From contig CP015195.1 in NCBI GenBank assembly GCA_012221805.1, positions 1,597,771 through 1,661,770 of the forward strand: a stretch of 64,000 nucleotides of DNA, in the 5' to 3' direction. Positions 34,414-47,262 of this stretch are shown in pieces (position 1 is the stretch's first letter; each line of letters begins with the position of its first letter). The position numbers and the translations under genes are program-made. Below the pieces are notes generated by a model. That model made no database searches and was not told where the DNA came from. It was given only the letters and a program-made list of their open reading frames with translations. Origin of the DNA: Pasteurellaceae bacterium RH1A. GTDB lineage: Bacteria > Pseudomonadota > Gammaproteobacteria > Enterobacterales > Pasteurellaceae.

Positions 34414-37400
34414 CTACTTCCCAAAGCCCTTCAGCCCCACCACATGCACATATTCCTGATTATTGGCGATCTTCCGCACCAATTTATAGGTTGTGCCCCG
34501 TTCTGGGCTGATGTTTTCTGGGGCGGCAATAAGTAGCTGCATATCCAACCGCTCGCAAAGTTCAAACAAGGTGTTAATAGAATTTGCGTCAAGTCGAGCC
34601 GCTTCATCAAGGAAGAGCAGGCGGCAAGGCAAAATATCCTTGGCACGCAGGCGGCGGGATTCTTCTTCCCAGCTCTGCACCACCATTAAGAGAATGGACA
34701 TACCTGTACCGATGGCTTCACCGGTGGAAAGAGCACTACTTTCTGCCCGCATCCAGCCGTCTGCCCCACGGTAGGTTTCGACTTCCAGCTCTAAGTAATT
34801 GCGGTAGTCCAGCAACTCTTCGCCAATGGTTTGTGGCGTACGTTGGCCCAGCTCGATATGCGGATTAACGCGTTTGTAGAGCATGGCCAAGGCTTCTGAG
34901 AAGCCCAGTTTTTCGCTCTCAAACAGATCCTTGTGCTGCTCCCGTTCGCTAGAAAGTGCGTTCAACAAGATAGCGTGGGTGTCACGAATATTGACCACCA
35001 AACGCACGCCCTTGACCTGGCCGAAGCTGATATTCTGCAAGCCTTGGTTGAGTTGCAGAATGCGGTTTTGCTCCCGCTGAATGGTTTTGCGTAAGATATT
35101 GGCGACACTTTCGCTGCTAATCGCCAGTTTTTTCTCACGGCTGGTCAGCTCGCTGGTGAGGCGGGAAAGCTCAATTTCCATCTGTTCGATGGCATCAATT
35201 GGGTCGTCCGTTTTGATAATATCTTGGCGAATCCGCTCACGCAGGTGCTGATAAACCGCAATAAAGAAGGCCACCTTGTTTTCAGGCTTGCGGCTGTCTT
35301 CGGAAGCTCTCAGGCTGTCACGCAGGTATTCGTTGTCGGCTACCGCTGTACGTAATGCCCCTAAAGCCTTATCGGAAATAGAACGCAGCTCTTCGGCAGT
35401 TTGGTAGGCCAGTTCACGGCGGTTGAGGCGTTTTTCCACATCGCTATTGCGAGAAAGTTTAAGCACCATACACCAGCTGACTTTTGCCTGTACCACCAAC
35501 TCACGCTGGGTGTGGTAGTCCCGCTCTGCCTTGCGTTGGGCCTTGGTCAGGTTGTCCATTTCGGCCTCAATCACCGCTAATTGTTTTTCAATGTAATTGC
35601 GGCGAGAACGTTGCTGGCTCAGGCGTTGTTGTAGGTCGTCCCGTTTGGCTCGGGCAATCACTTCCACTTCGACATCGCCTCGCACACCCAACTCATCAAT
35701 TTCACGCAGGAACTCTTGCAGGGTTTGCTGTTTGCTGTCGAAAGAAGCCTTGAGGCCGGTTAAAACGCTTTCGTATTGGGAAAGCTGGGCTTGGGCAGTG
35801 CGTAGCTGGTTACGCGCCTGTTCCCGCTCACGTTGGGCGGCTTCTAGGCGTTGGCGGAGCTGGTCGGTCAGGCTTGAGCCCTCTGCCCCTACGGTTTCTT
35901 GGTAGGAGAAATGCAGGCGGCGGCCAATTACATCAGCCAGGCTAAAGACCTTCTGATTTGCAAGTTTTTGCTCATTTTTGACCCGCTTGTAGTCGGCTTC
36001 CAGCTGTTCAAACTGGGCAGGATCGCTTTGCAGGGCAACTGCAATCGGCTCAAGTTGGGCTAGATAGAAACCAAATTGGCGGATAAAGATCTCGTCCTCT
36101 TGGGCTTCCTCTAAATCGGCACGGGCGTATTCCACTCGCTCGCTCAGGGTTTCATCGCTTAGAAGATTGAGCTGTGGCAGAACCTTGTTGAGCATTTGAA
36201 TCAGGGCTTTTGCCTTGTCTAACTGGCTCCGCAGGTGTTGCTCGGTCTGGCTGGCCTGGTTGAGTTCTCGCTCAATTTCCGCTCGTTGAGCCTGAATTTC
36301 TTGCATAGCCTCTTCAGGATTTGGCTGGAAGGCCAGGCTTAAGTGCGTGCCGATAAACTGGCTCAAGTGCTGATGTAAACGCTGGCATTTTTGCACTTCA
36401 AAGGCAGCTTCGGCGTGTTTTTGGCTGGTTTCTTCTAGTTCGGCTTTCAGCTCTTCCAAACGCTTTTCACGGGCGGCACGGCCAAAGAGAGGCACTTGTG
36501 GGAACTTGGAATAACGCCACTGGCGGTTGGAAATCTGTACCACCACGCCTTCACCCAATTCATCAGCCTCAAAAACGGCGTCATCAAAGGCGTTCGGGTC
36601 ACCTTCGATCAAGTAAAGATCGTCTGGACAGTCGTCTAGCTGTTCTAATTGGGCCTTAACCGCATTCAGATCCCGCACCACAATGGCATGGCGGGCTTCG
36701 CCGTAAAGGGCGGAGAAATAAGGTGCATCTTCAATCGACACATCTTCATAAAGTTCCGATAAGAGCACGCCGCCAAAACGTTCGGCAAGCTGGTTGAGGC
36801 GTGGATCTTCCGAACCGTCTGGCTGACTGAGGCGGGAAATTTGCCCTTCAAGTGCCTGCTCGTGGCGATCCAATTCGTCCCGCTTGAGGGTGGCTTCCCG
36901 CTCACGGTTGAGGGTGTTTTGCATAAAGCTCATCACCGACTGGCTTGCCTCGAAATTCTCACCACATTGTTCTTGCAGGCGAACCAAGGCAGATTGGGCG
37001 GTATGCCAAGCTGGAGCGGTTTGAGCCAAACGCTGGTAATCTTGGTTGAGCTGTTCCCGCTGCTGGCGTTGGGCAGAGCGGCTTTCGACAAACTCGCCCA
37101 ATTCGCCCTCTAAATCCTCTAACCGTGCCTGTTGCTCTTCAAAATAGGCCTCTAAATCTTCTGCGGTGGCCAGTTCGGTTTGTGCTTTTTGGTTAAATTC
37201 CCGTAGTAAACGCTCGGCATTTTGTTGTTGGGCAAGTCGCTGTTCTAATTCGTTGAGTTTATGGCGAAGGGCTACCGCTTGTTGGGCTTGAGCCTTTTGG
37301 CGAGGATAGTTGGCCATCAGCTCTTTTGCCTCGTCCCAGGCCTGCAAGCGGTCGGTATCGCCGATAATTTTGCAAACCAACTCATAAGCCTTGTCGAACT

Positions 37401-38871
37401 GGGTCTTGGCCATTTCAGACACCGACAAACGCTGTTCCAACTCAAACACTTGGTCGGTCAGTTCTTCGGCTTGGGCGGCAAATTCGCTGTGGTAGTCCTC
37501 AATATTGTGTAAATCTAAATTCGGCAAACCGCAAAGCTGCTTGGCTTTCTCTAAAGCATTAACCGCCTGTTGATATTGCAAAGCTCGAGTTTGTTGTGCA
37601 TCCAGTGCCTGTTGGTAATCGGCCAACTGGGAACGTAAATCCTCTACCACTTCTTCGGCTTGGTCGGCTCGTTCTTGGGCAGACTCCGCCTGCTCATGGA
37701 TTTCTTCTAGGGCAACATTCTGCTCTTCGATTTTTTCCGCCAGTTCGTCCACTTCATCTTGGTAGCGTTCGATTTTTTCCTGATGGCGTAGGGCATTTGT
37801 GACCAAATTGAGATGGTCGTTGGCACTGTTGAGCTCTGCTTCTAAACCGCTTTCCGCCTCGCCCAATTCATGGGCTTCACGGCTAAATTCGATTAAGCGT
37901 TGCTGTTCTAATTCCAGATGGGATTTTGCTTGATACCAAGCTCGGCGTTGCTCAAGAGCCGCCTGCACATTGCCGCGACGTTCATTGGCGTGCCGCATAT
38001 AGTCGGCGGACACATAATTGGTTGATTCGGTGATGAGTTTTTTGAACATATCCCGATCAGACTGGGTCAGCTTAATGGCCTCCAGGGTCATACGGTTCTC
38101 ACGCAGTGCCGACTCCATATCTTGAAAGGCCTGGCGAACGCCCGTATTTTCTGGCAGGAGGTATTCACGCAGGGAGCGGGTAATCGCCCCTGAAATCCCC
38201 CCGTAAAGGGAGGCTTCAATCAGTTTGTAGAACTTGCTACGGTCGGAGGCTGAACGCAGGCGTTTTGGGATCACACCCAAATCGAACAAGAAGCTGTGGT
38301 AGTCGGTAATGGAATGGTATTGCTTGAAGATCACTTCTGTGCCGTCAAACTGATCCTTGAGATCGCTCAAGGCCAGCACACGGGCGTTACGCTCGCCCAC
38401 CTGTTCGGTAAGAATGCTGATAATGCTTTGATTGGCTTCAATATTTTGCAAAGAGAAGGGGCGAATATCGACCTTTTTATCCCGCCCTGCAATCTGTTGC
38501 AGGCGAACCCCGGCAATAATCCGCTGGCCACGGGAGTTTTCGCTTTCCAGCACTGCATAACAGATCCCGGCTTTTAACTTACCGTACAAGCCCTTGTCCC
38601 GAGAGCTAGAGGTTGAACCTGCCTCGGTGGTATTACGGAAGTTAAGCAAGGTTAAATCAGGAATGAGGGAGGTGACAAAACCTGCCATGGTGGTGGACTT
38701 CCCTGCCCCATTACCGCCTGAAAGGGTGGTGACCAGCTGGTCTAAATCAAAGGTACGAGCAAAAAAGCCGTTCCAGTTAATCAGGGTTAAGGAGCGGAAT
38801 TTCCCCCGCACAATGTCAGGGCGGGCAAGCGGGGCGGGTTGGGGAATAGTTTGCAAAATTTCGTTTTCCAT
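34414..38871 (-). CDS. mukB: Chromosome partition protein MukB
   Basis: 1485 residues, one fewer than E. coli. N-terminal head with Walker [11 protein letters not shown] (about 50), then about 1,100 residues of coiled coil interrupted by a hinge (around [21 protein letters not shown]), and a C-terminal head with the signature [13 protein letters not shown] and Walker [12 protein letters not shown]. MukB with MukE and MukF is the condensin of gamma-proteobacteria that lack Smc. Normally mukF and mukE precede it; here the upstream neighbour is a divergent transporter, so mukFE are not linked. Confidence 0.97.
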   Translation of the reverse strand: MENEILQTIPQPAPLARPDIVRGKFRSLTLINWNGFFARTFDLDQLVTTLSGGNGAGKSTTMAGFVTSLIPDLTLLNFRNTTEAGSTSSSRDKGLYGKLKAGICYAVLESENSRGQRIIAGVRLQQIAGRDKKVDIRPFSLQNIEANQSIISILTEQVGERNARVLALSDLKDQFDGTEVIFKQYHSITDYHSFLFDLGVIPKRLRSASDRSKFYKLIEASLYGGISGAITRSLREYLLPENTGVRQAFQDMESALRENRMTLEAIKLTQSDRDMFKKLITESTNYVSADYMRHANERRGNVQAALEQRRAWYQAKSHLELEQQRLIEFSREAHELGEAESGLEAELNSANDHLNLVTNALRHQEKIERYQDEVDELAEKIEEQNVALEEIHEQAESAQERADQAEEVVEDLRSQLADYQQALDAQQTRALQYQQAVNALEKAKQLCGLPNLDLHNIEDYHSEFAAQAEELTDQVFELEQRLSVSEMAKTQFDKAYELVCKIIGDTDRLQAWDEAKELMANYPRQKAQAQQAVALRHKLNELEQRLAQQQNAERLLREFNQKAQTELATAEDLEAYFEEQQARLEDLEGELGEFVESRSAQRQQREQLNQDYQRLAQTAPAWHTAQSALVRLQEQCGENFEASQSVMSFMQNTLNREREATLKRDELDRHEQALEGQISRLSQPDGSEDPRLNQLAERFGGVLLSELYEDVSIEDAPYFSALYGEARHAIVVRDLNAVKAQLEQLDDCPDDLYLIEGDPNAFDDAVFEADELGEGVVVQISNRQWRYSKFPQVPLFGRAAREKRLEELKAELEETSQKHAEAAFEVQKCQRLHQHLSQFIGTHLSLAFQPNPEEAMQEIQAQRAEIERELNQASQTEQHLRSQLDKAKALIQMLNKVLPQLNLLSDETLSERVEYARADLEEAQEDEIFIRQFGFYLAQLEPIAVALQSDPAQFEQLEADYKRVKNEQKLANQKVFSLADVIGRRLHFSYQETVGAEGSSLTDQLRQRLEAAQREREQARNQLRTAQAQLSQYESVLTGLKASFDSKQQTLQEFLREIDELGVRGDVEVEVIARAKRDDLQQRLSQQRSRRNYIEKQLAVIEAEMDNLTKAQRKAERDYHTQRELVVQAKVSWCMVLKLSRNSDVEKRLNRRELAYQTAEELRSISDKALGALRTAVADNEYLRDSLRASEDSRKPENKVAFFIAVYQHLRERIRQDIIKTDDPIDAIEQMEIELSRLTSELTSREKKLAISSESVANILRKTIQREQNRILQLNQGLQNISFGQVKGVRLVVNIRDTHAILLNALSSEREQHKDLFESEKLGFSEALAMLYKRVNPHIELGQRTPQTIGEELLDYRNYLELEVETYRGADGWMRAESSALSTGEAIGTGMSILLMVVQSWEEESRRLRAKDILPCRLLFLDEAARLDANSINTLFELCERLDMQLLIAAPENISPERGTTYKLVRKIANNQEYVHVVGLKGFGK

Positions 38872-39008
38872 TATCAGTTCTCGTAAGGGTCTGCGATTGT
38901 TAACCTGTCTATTATAAGGAGGAAGGGAAAAAATGCTAGAAAAGGATTTACTAAATTGGCCGTTTTTGCCAAAATCAAGCCACCCTACCCCTTAAATTAG
39001 GCTTCCCT

Positions 39009-39977
39009 ATGTTTTTAGACTCCCTGCTCTTTAGTGCCAATGTTACCCTTCCCACCATTCTTATGCTTCTCTTGGGCATTTATCTTAGGCGTAAAAAAAT
39101 GCTGGACGACAGCTTCTGCGAAACGGGTTCCAAACTGGTTTTTAATATCGCTCTGCCAGCCTATCTCTTCTTGAGTATCGTAAATAATCCAGCTGACTAT
39201 GGCAGCCAAATTCCCTTGGTACTGGCAGGGATCTTGGGGTCAATTTTGGTCTTTGTAATTAGCGAATGGCTGGCCGCCCGTTATATTGAGCAACGGGCGT
39301 ATCGGGGGATTTTTGTGCAAGGGGTTTTTCGGGGGAATACGGGGATTTTGGGCCTGGCCCTATGTATCAACGCCTACGGCACAGCAGCCACGGCACCGGC
39401 TTCGGTTTATACCGCCTGCATTACCCTCTTTTTCAACGTGCTGGGCGTGCTGACCCTTAGCCGATCTCTTAGTGATAAAAAAATGAGCTGGGCCAATGTC
39501 TTGAAATCCTTGGCCAAAAACCCGCTGATTATTTCGATTTCCTTGGGGATTTTGGTTTCAAAGCTCGGCCTTGAATTGCCAACGCCTTTGCTGAAAACAG
39601 GTGATTATTTGGGCAAAGTTGCTCTGCCCTTAGCCCTGATTTGCACCGGGGCCAGTTTAAACTTCAAGATGCTGAAAAAACTGGACAAGGACAATGCCAG
39701 CTCCTCTGTGGTTATCTGGGCCAGCCTAGGGCGGCTTTTGATTGTGCCCTTGCTCATGGTTATCTTGGGCAAGTTCGTCTTTGATCTCAACACCATTGCC
39801 CTGGGCATTCTCTTTTTAATGGCCTCCACCCCAGTGGCGGCAGTTAGTTATCCTATGGTGCGGAGCTTTGGCGGAGATGCCACGGCGGCAGCCAATTTGA
39901 TTGGCGTTACCACCCTAGGAGCCATGTTTACCTCCAGCCTGGGGATTGTGATTTTACGCTCTATGGGTTGGATGTAA
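39009..39977 (+). CDS. AEC family transporter
   Basis: 322 residues with about ten membrane helices. The start LFSANVTLPTILMLLLGIYLRRKKMLDDSF and the later FRGNTGILGLALC and TGASLNFKMLKK, and the C-terminal LFLMASTPVAAVSYPMV, are those of auxin-efflux-carrier-type permeases. In Pasteurellaceae these carry small organic acids such as malate or malonate, but the substrate is not readable. It is divergent from mukB across 137 bp and is followed by a shared terminator with fruA. Confidence 0.85.
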   Translation: MFLDSLLFSANVTLPTILMLLLGIYLRRKKMLDDSFCETGSKLVFNIALPAYLFLSIVNNPADYGSQIPLVLAGILGSILVFVISEWLAARYIEQRAYRGIFVQGVFRGNTGILGLALCINAYGTAATAPASVYTACITLFFNVLGVLTLSRSLSDKKMSWANVLKSLAKNPLIISISLGILVSKLGLELPTPLLKTGDYLGKVALPLALICTGASLNFKMLKKLDKDNASSSVVIWASLGRLLIVPLLMVILGKFVFDLNTIALGILFLMASTPVAAVSYPMVRSFGGDATAAANLIGVTTLGAMFTSSLGIVILRSMGWM

Positions 39978-40007
39978 GCGGTTTAAAATCTGCATTTTTT
40001 TGCAAAG

Positions 40008-40040
40008 AAAAAAGCCAATCTCCTTATGAAATTGGCTTTT
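40008..40040. terminator. Bidirectional terminator
   Basis: AAAGCCAAT (40011-40019) pairs with ATTGGCTTT (40031-40039), A-run before and T-run after. It serves the AEC transporter gene and, on the other strand, fruA. Confidence 0.85.
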
Positions 40041-40056
40041 CCTTTATTCAAACAAC

Positions 40057-41715
40057 TTAGGCTGCTTTAGGCTTAATAGCCGCATAAATCACACCGGTAA
40101 TCAAGGAACCGACTGCAATGGCACCTAGGTACATAAGCGGTTGTGAAACAAACGGAATCACGAACAAGCCGCCGTGTGGGGCATTAAGTGTAATACCTAA
40201 ACCAGCTGAAATGGCACCGGCAGTTGCGCCACCGATAATGCTGGAGACAATCACCCGCACAGGGTCGGCCGCCACGAATGGTAAGGCCCCTTCAGAAATA
40301 AAGCAAAGGCCTAGGATAAAGGCTGTGTTGCCGCCGTTGCGTTGGTTGACCGTGAACTTGTTGCGGGCAATCCAGGTGGCAATGGCCATTCCGATTGGTG
40401 GCACCATACCGCCGGCCATGGCTGCTGCCATTGGTAGGGTGGCATCAGAGGCAATCATACCGACAGAGAAGGTATAGGCTGCCTTGTTGACCGGGCCGCC
40501 CATGTCCACACACATCATACCACCTAAGATGACACCCAGTAAGACAGCGTTAGTGCCGCTGATGGACTGCAACCAGCTGGAAAGAACCTGCATAATGGCT
40601 GCAACCGGTGGGTTGATAAGGTAGACCATAGCCAAACCAACAATAGCCGTGCCTAAAAGAGGCAGAATGAGGATTGGCTTAAGTGAGGTAAAGCTGGCTG
40701 GCAGTTTAATGGCATCGTTGAGGAACTTGACCACATAACCAGCTAGGAAACCTGCAATAATCCCGCCTAGGATACCTGCCCCGGCACTGGTTGCCAACAT
40801 ACCGCCGGTTAGACCAACCGCCAAACCTGGACGGTCTGCAATGGAGAAGGCCACATAACCAGCAAAGACCGCAATCATGAGATGGAAGGCTGCCCCACCA
40901 CCGATGTCCATGAGGGCTTTTGGCAGACCGCCTGCGATGTTTGGATCTTCAAAGGCCTTGATGCCGAACATAAAGGAAATGGCAATCAGCAAACCACCGG
41001 CTACCACCAAAGGCAACATATGGGATACCCCGGTCATCAGGTGCTTATAAACGCCCTTCTTCTCGTCCGCAGATTCAGCACTGTCGGCCTTGGCTGCACT
41101 GGCTTCGCCATTATAAATCTTGGCTTCCTTAAAGGCCTTGTCGAATTCCTGGGCAGTTTTCTTAAGAGCTAGACCAGTTGAGGTGCGGTACATAGGCTTG
41201 CCCTTGAACTTGTCTAAAGGCACATCAATATCGGCCGCCACAAAGACCAAATCGGCCGCTGCCACTTCTTCAGCCGAAATCGGATTACCTGCCCCAACCT
41301 GGCCACGGGTTTCCACTTTGACATTCCAGCCCTGGGCCTTGGCATAGTTCTCAATGGCTTCGGCCGACATAAAGGTATGGGCCACGCCTGTTGGGCAAGC
41401 GGTTACTGCTACGATATTTTTTACAGATGAGCCAGAAACAGCTGCTTGGGTTGCTGCTGCAAAAACTTGCGAATTTTTTACCGCTTGTTGCAGGCTGGCT
41501 TCTGGCGCATTAAAGGCCTGGTCTAGATCCAAGACAGCACCTTGCTTGCCTGCCGCCTGGGCCGGTACATTTTGATTGAATAAGACCACAAAGTCCGCCA
41601 CTTCTGGGCGGGCTACAGTATGGCCTTGGGCCTTGGCAGCGGTTTCTAGCACTTGGTTCACGAGGAACTGGCGTGCCTTGCCGAGGGTTGATGGGTAAAT
41701 AAAGGAGATATTCAT
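40057..41715 (-). CDS. fruA: PTS fructose transporter subunit IIBC
   Basis: 552 residues. An N-terminal degenerate IIB-like domain is followed by the active IIB domain with its phosphocysteine in VAVTACPTGVAHTFMSAEAIE (about 103), then an eight-to-ten-helix IIC domain (SHMLPLVVAGGLLIAISFMFG...DMGGPVNKAAYTF). It imports fructose and delivers it as fructose 1-phosphate. It is the last gene of fruBKA, separated from fruK by 250 bp of nested repeats. Confidence 0.96.
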   Translation of the reverse strand: MNISFIYPSTLGKARQFLVNQVLETAAKAQGHTVARPEVADFVVLFNQNVPAQAAGKQGAVLDLDQAFNAPEASLQQAVKNSQVFAAATQAAVSGSSVKNIVAVTACPTGVAHTFMSAEAIENYAKAQGWNVKVETRGQVGAGNPISAEEVAAADLVFVAADIDVPLDKFKGKPMYRTSTGLALKKTAQEFDKAFKEAKIYNGEASAAKADSAESADEKKGVYKHLMTGVSHMLPLVVAGGLLIAISFMFGIKAFEDPNIAGGLPKALMDIGGGAAFHLMIAVFAGYVAFSIADRPGLAVGLTGGMLATSAGAGILGGIIAGFLAGYVVKFLNDAIKLPASFTSLKPILILPLLGTAIVGLAMVYLINPPVAAIMQVLSSWLQSISGTNAVLLGVILGGMMCVDMGGPVNKAAYTFSVGMIASDATLPMAAAMAGGMVPPIGMAIATWIARNKFTVNQRNGGNTAFILGLCFISEGALPFVAADPVRVIVSSIIGGATAGAISAGLGITLNAPHGGLFVIPFVSQPLMYLGAIAVGSLITGVIYAAIKPKAA

Positions 41716-41756
41716 TGGTTGTCCTTATGTTAGTTTTAAAATTTGGTTCTATACTC

Positions 41757-41960
41757 CCTCCCCCGCTTGCGGGGAAGGGTTGGGGTGGGGGCCTAATCTT
41801 CAATTTTTGACCACCCCATACGAGCCGTATGGGGTTTCTCAAACTAAGCCGTTCCACGGCTTGGAGCCACAGAGTGGCTCAACTAAATAACCTAGCACGG
41901 CTCGTGCTAGGTTTAGCTAGCTCCCCCCACCCTAGCCCTCCCCCGCAAGCAGGGGAGGGG
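41757..41960. repeat. Family C repeat (C3) with family B copy (B2) nested inside
   Basis: The outer arms CTCCCCCGCTTGCGGGGAAG... (about 41757-41791) and ...CCCCCGCAAGCAGGGGAGGG (41922-41960) are family C. Between them lies a complete four-palindrome family B unit (41814-41911), in reverse orientation to B1. One repeat appears to have inserted into the loop of another. It interrupts the fruK-fruA spacer. Confidence 0.85.
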
Positions 41961-41965
41961 ATGAT

Positions 41966-42910
41966 TTACAGAGCTGTAATTTCGACCTTCTCAAAAATCG
42001 CTTCAAGCCCTACTCTATCACTCACCCCCACATTACTCTGCCCCACTGCCATAGCAGAAGTAGCACTTGCAAATTTAAGGGTTTGGGCCTTGTCCCAGCC
42101 TTGGGCGAAGCCGTAGATAAGGCCTGCGACCATGGAATCGCCTGCCCCTACGGTAGAAACCACATTTTCACAACGTGGTGGCTGGGCCTGGAGGACGCCT
42201 TCATCATTGATCCAGATAGAACCCTTCTCACCCATAGAGATGATCACATTGTCGATCCCCTCTTGGCGGAGTGCTTGAGCAGCTTCAATCACGGCTTCAA
42301 GGCTGTCTAGCGAACGGCCAGCCCAGACTTCTAGCTCACGGCGGTTAGGTTTAACCAGCCAAGGGTTGGCTTTAAGGCCATAGGTAAGGGCGGCATTGCT
42401 GCTGTCTAAGACCACCTTGAGGCCTTGCGAACGGAGGGATTTGAGCCAATCGGCAAAGGCTTCTGGGCTGACACCACGAGGCAGGGAACCACAAACTGCG
42501 ACTAAGTCGAAATCTTCCGCCCAGCCTTGGGATTGAGCAGTGAAATCCGCCCAGTCTTGGGCACTGACTTCAAAGCCCATAAAGTTGAGATCGGTCACAT
42601 CAGCTTCGGTTTCGGTGATCTTGACGTTAATCCGGGTCTTGCCGGCCACTCTTTGGAAGCGGTCGTCAAAGCCATTGGCCTGGAAGGACTGGACGAAATC
42701 GCCCTGGTTGTCCTGGCCTAGGAAGCCGGTCACGCTGAGTTTGGTGCCTAAATCGGCCAAGACCTTGGCCACGTTAATCCCCTTTCCGGCCGGATAGAGG
42801 CCTAGGGTTTCCACCGTATTGACCTCACCCACCTCAATTCGGCTGAGACGGCCGACCAGGTCAAAGGCTGGGTTGAGGGTCACGGTGGCAATGCGTAATG
42901 TTTGTGCCAT
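41966..42910 (-). CDS. fruK: 1-phosphofructokinase
   Basis: 314 residues from the ATG at 42910 (GGGAGA upstream); the longer frame overlaps fruB without a ribosome site. PfkB family: start VTLNPAFDLVGRLSRIEVGEVNTVETLGLYPAGKGIN, the ATP/catalytic motif STVGAGDSMVAGLIYG near residue 245. It makes fructose 1,6-bisphosphate from fructose 1-phosphate. It begins one base after the fruB stop. Confidence 0.96.
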   Translation of the reverse strand: MAQTLRIATVTLNPAFDLVGRLSRIEVGEVNTVETLGLYPAGKGINVAKVLADLGTKLSVTGFLGQDNQGDFVQSFQANGFDDRFQRVAGKTRINVKITETEADVTDLNFMGFEVSAQDWADFTAQSQGWAEDFDLVAVCGSLPRGVSPEAFADWLKSLRSQGLKVVLDSSNAALTYGLKANPWLVKPNRRELEVWAGRSLDSLEAVIEAAQALRQEGIDNVIISMGEKGSIWINDEGVLQAQPPRCENVVSTVGAGDSMVAGLIYGFAQGWDKAQTLKFASATSAMAVGQSNVGVSDRVGLEAIFEKVEITAL

Positions 42911-42911
42911 C

Positions 42912-44426
42912 TTATTCTCCCAAACCTGCTTCAATAGCTGCCCCAATGCCATCTAGGGCCTTTTGGGCTTCCTCACCGCTGGCAACAAAACGCAGGCGGT
43001 GGCCCTTTTGTACGCCAAGGGCGACGATCTTCATCAGGCTCTTGGCACTGACTGGCTGGGTATCACGATCGAGGTTCTGCACCGTAATGGTGGCCTGATA
43101 TTTCTTAACCTCATTAACCAAGACTGCACTTGGGCGGGCGTGAAGGCCGTGTTCGTTTTTGATGGTAAAGGTGGCTTCCAATTCACCTGCACTTGCAGAA
43201 TTTTCCACTTTTTCAGCCGCTTGTTGCGGGGCTACTGCCGCTTGGGCAACGACCTCAATGCTGTCTGGCACGGCCACTTCGCTGCTCACGCTTTCACCGA
43301 GTCCTGCTGCAAAGGCTTGGCCCAGGGCTTCCATGGCCTCTTTGGCATCCTCACCCTCGGCGACAAAACGCAGGCGGTGGTTGTGGGTGGCACCCAGGGC
43401 TACAACCCGCATGGTGCTCTTGGCATTGGCTGGGGCAGCAGGACGATCCAGGTTTTCAACCGTGACCTTGGCCGCAAAAGGCTTGAGGGTTTGAACTAAA
43501 ACCGCACATGGACGTGCGTGAAGGCCGTGTTCGTTACGCACAGTAAAGGTGCCGACAACCTGACAAGCGGTTGGATTTTCAGGATTTTCTGCAACTTGGG
43601 CAGGTTTGGATTCACAACCGCAGTTGCAAGCCTCACCACAAAGGAGGGCTAGAACCTGTTCAGCAGAAGCCGCGGCCAGGGCTTGGCGGGTTTGGGTATC
43701 AAGCAGGCGGCCTAGATGGGCTTGTAGGCTGTCGTCCACGGCTGCAACCGTAATCAGGGTTTGACCATCTTTGGAACGGGCCAGGGCTAGGCCATTGGCC
43801 AGGTTGCCAGAGGCAGCATCATTCACAAAAACCTTGTCGCCCAAGTTCAAAGCTGAACCGGCCAAGGCTTGGCTGATAAAGGCCTGATTGACATAGCCGG
43901 CTTCTTGTAATTTGCCAGCGTTAATGGCGGTTAGGGTAATGAGACTGGAGCTGTCCACATCTAGGCTAACCAAGTCTTTAGCCACCACAGACAGGGCCTT
44001 CTTGCCACTTAAGATGGCAGCAAATTCTTCCACATCCTGGGTCTTGGCCAGCTTATCAGCCGCTTCTTCATCACTTAAGACCGTGGTTAATTGGCGGAGC
44101 AGGGTTAGGTGTTCGTCAGACTTGGCCGCAATCCCAATCACCACATAGGCGGTGTTGCCCTCGCCCCACTCTACCCCTTGTGGGAACTGGTAGATCTGCA
44201 CGCCGGTTTCCTGCACCAGATCACGGGTGTCTAAGGTGCCGTGGGGAATGGCAATCCCATTGCCTAAAAAGGTGGAGGTTTGGGTTTCACGGGCCAGCAT
44301 GCCGGCCTCGTAGCCAGCTGCTACGTTACCGTTAGCCACCAGGCCAGCAGCCACCAATTTAATGGCCTCTTCCTTGTTGGAAGCTGAACCATTTAGCTGG
44401 ATGTTTTTTGCTGATAAATTAAGCAT
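42912..44426 (-). CDS. fruB: PTS fructose IIA / HPr fusion with two HPr domains
   Basis: 504 residues from the ATG at 44426 (AAGGAG upstream). Domain order: IIA-Fru (1-143, active His62 in GIAIPHGT), a middle domain (about 150-260), a cysteine cluster C263/C267/C269/C271, a first HPr-like domain (about 290-377, His303 in NEHGLHARPC) and a second (about 415-504, His429 in NEHGLHARPS). The product is the diphosphoryl transfer protein that feeds FruA. Tandem HPr domains are, as I recall, known from H. influenzae FruB. The cysteine cluster in the linker looks metal-binding and I cannot explain it. Confidence 0.95.
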   Translation of the reverse strand: MLNLSAKNIQLNGSASNKEEAIKLVAAGLVANGNVAAGYEAGMLARETQTSTFLGNGIAIPHGTLDTRDLVQETGVQIYQFPQGVEWGEGNTAYVVIGIAAKSDEHLTLLRQLTTVLSDEEAADKLAKTQDVEEFAAILSGKKALSVVAKDLVSLDVDSSSLITLTAINAGKLQEAGYVNQAFISQALAGSALNLGDKVFVNDAASGNLANGLALARSKDGQTLITVAAVDDSLQAHLGRLLDTQTRQALAAASAEQVLALLCGEACNCGCESKPAQVAENPENPTACQVVGTFTVRNEHGLHARPCAVLVQTLKPFAAKVTVENLDRPAAPANAKSTMRVVALGATHNHRLRFVAEGEDAKEAMEALGQAFAAGLGESVSSEVAVPDSIEVVAQAAVAPQQAAEKVENSASAGELEATFTIKNEHGLHARPSAVLVNEVKKYQATITVQNLDRDTQPVSAKSLMKIVALGVQKGHRLRFVASGEEAQKALDGIGAAIEAGLGE

Positions 44427-44558
44427 TGATACTCCTTGAGAGGTCAAAAAATAAAACGAGTGAATTGTACTCCTTTTTTTGCTAAAACGGTGCAGTTGTG
44501 TAAAAAAAGTTTGAAATTTACACAAGCTCTAGGCCTAAGCAGCAGCCTACAAAAAACC

Positions 44559-44574
44559 TTTGATCTACCTCACA
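44559..44574. promoter_or_regulatory. Probable CRP site between fruB and glgB
   Basis: TTTGA-TCTACC-TCACA matches the CRP consensus TGTGA-N6-TCACA with one mismatch and has A/T-rich flanks. It lies in the 238-bp spacer between the divergent fru and glg operons and could serve either. A GCTAAAACGGTGCAG at about 44481 slightly resembles a Cra/FruR site but is not convincing. Confidence 0.6.
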
Positions 44575-44664
44575 AAAGAAAAAAAATCTCCTTGAATTGT
44601 AAAGTTTTGTCTGTTAGATTGCCCTGCAATTATCTTCTTCCTTTTATTGACAAGGAGTTCCACT

Positions 44665-47025
<2,361 letters not shown>

Positions 47026-47041
47026 ATCACACGCTCGAAAA

Positions 47042-47201
47042 GCTCCCCTCTTTAGAAAAGAGGGGCAGGGGAGATTTGACAGCCGTGAAAGCGGAGAGAG
47101 GGGCTGATTAGACCAACGAATTTTCCTCCTCTGAAATATCCCTCTCTCTGATATTGCTTCTGCCAAATCTCCCCTAACCCCTCTTTGCTAAAGAGGGGGA
47201 T
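47042..47201. repeat. Palindromic repeat, family G (copy G1)
   Basis: Arms built of two parts, CCCCTCTTTAGAAAAGAGGGG plus CAGGGGAGATTTG (47045-47078) and the complement (47164-47198), with a less regular loop. It lies in the glgB-glgX spacer. A related copy is at 50565-50706. Confidence 0.75.
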
Positions 47202-47262
47202 CGGATCGAGGCAAGGACAAGTTTATCCAGCTAATCCATATATACAAAACCCAAGGATCCCT

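Noticed and set aside
44479..44496. A Cra/FruR-like operator upstream of fruB
   Set aside because: GCTAAAACGGTGCAG matches the known consensus only loosely and no second half-site is visible.
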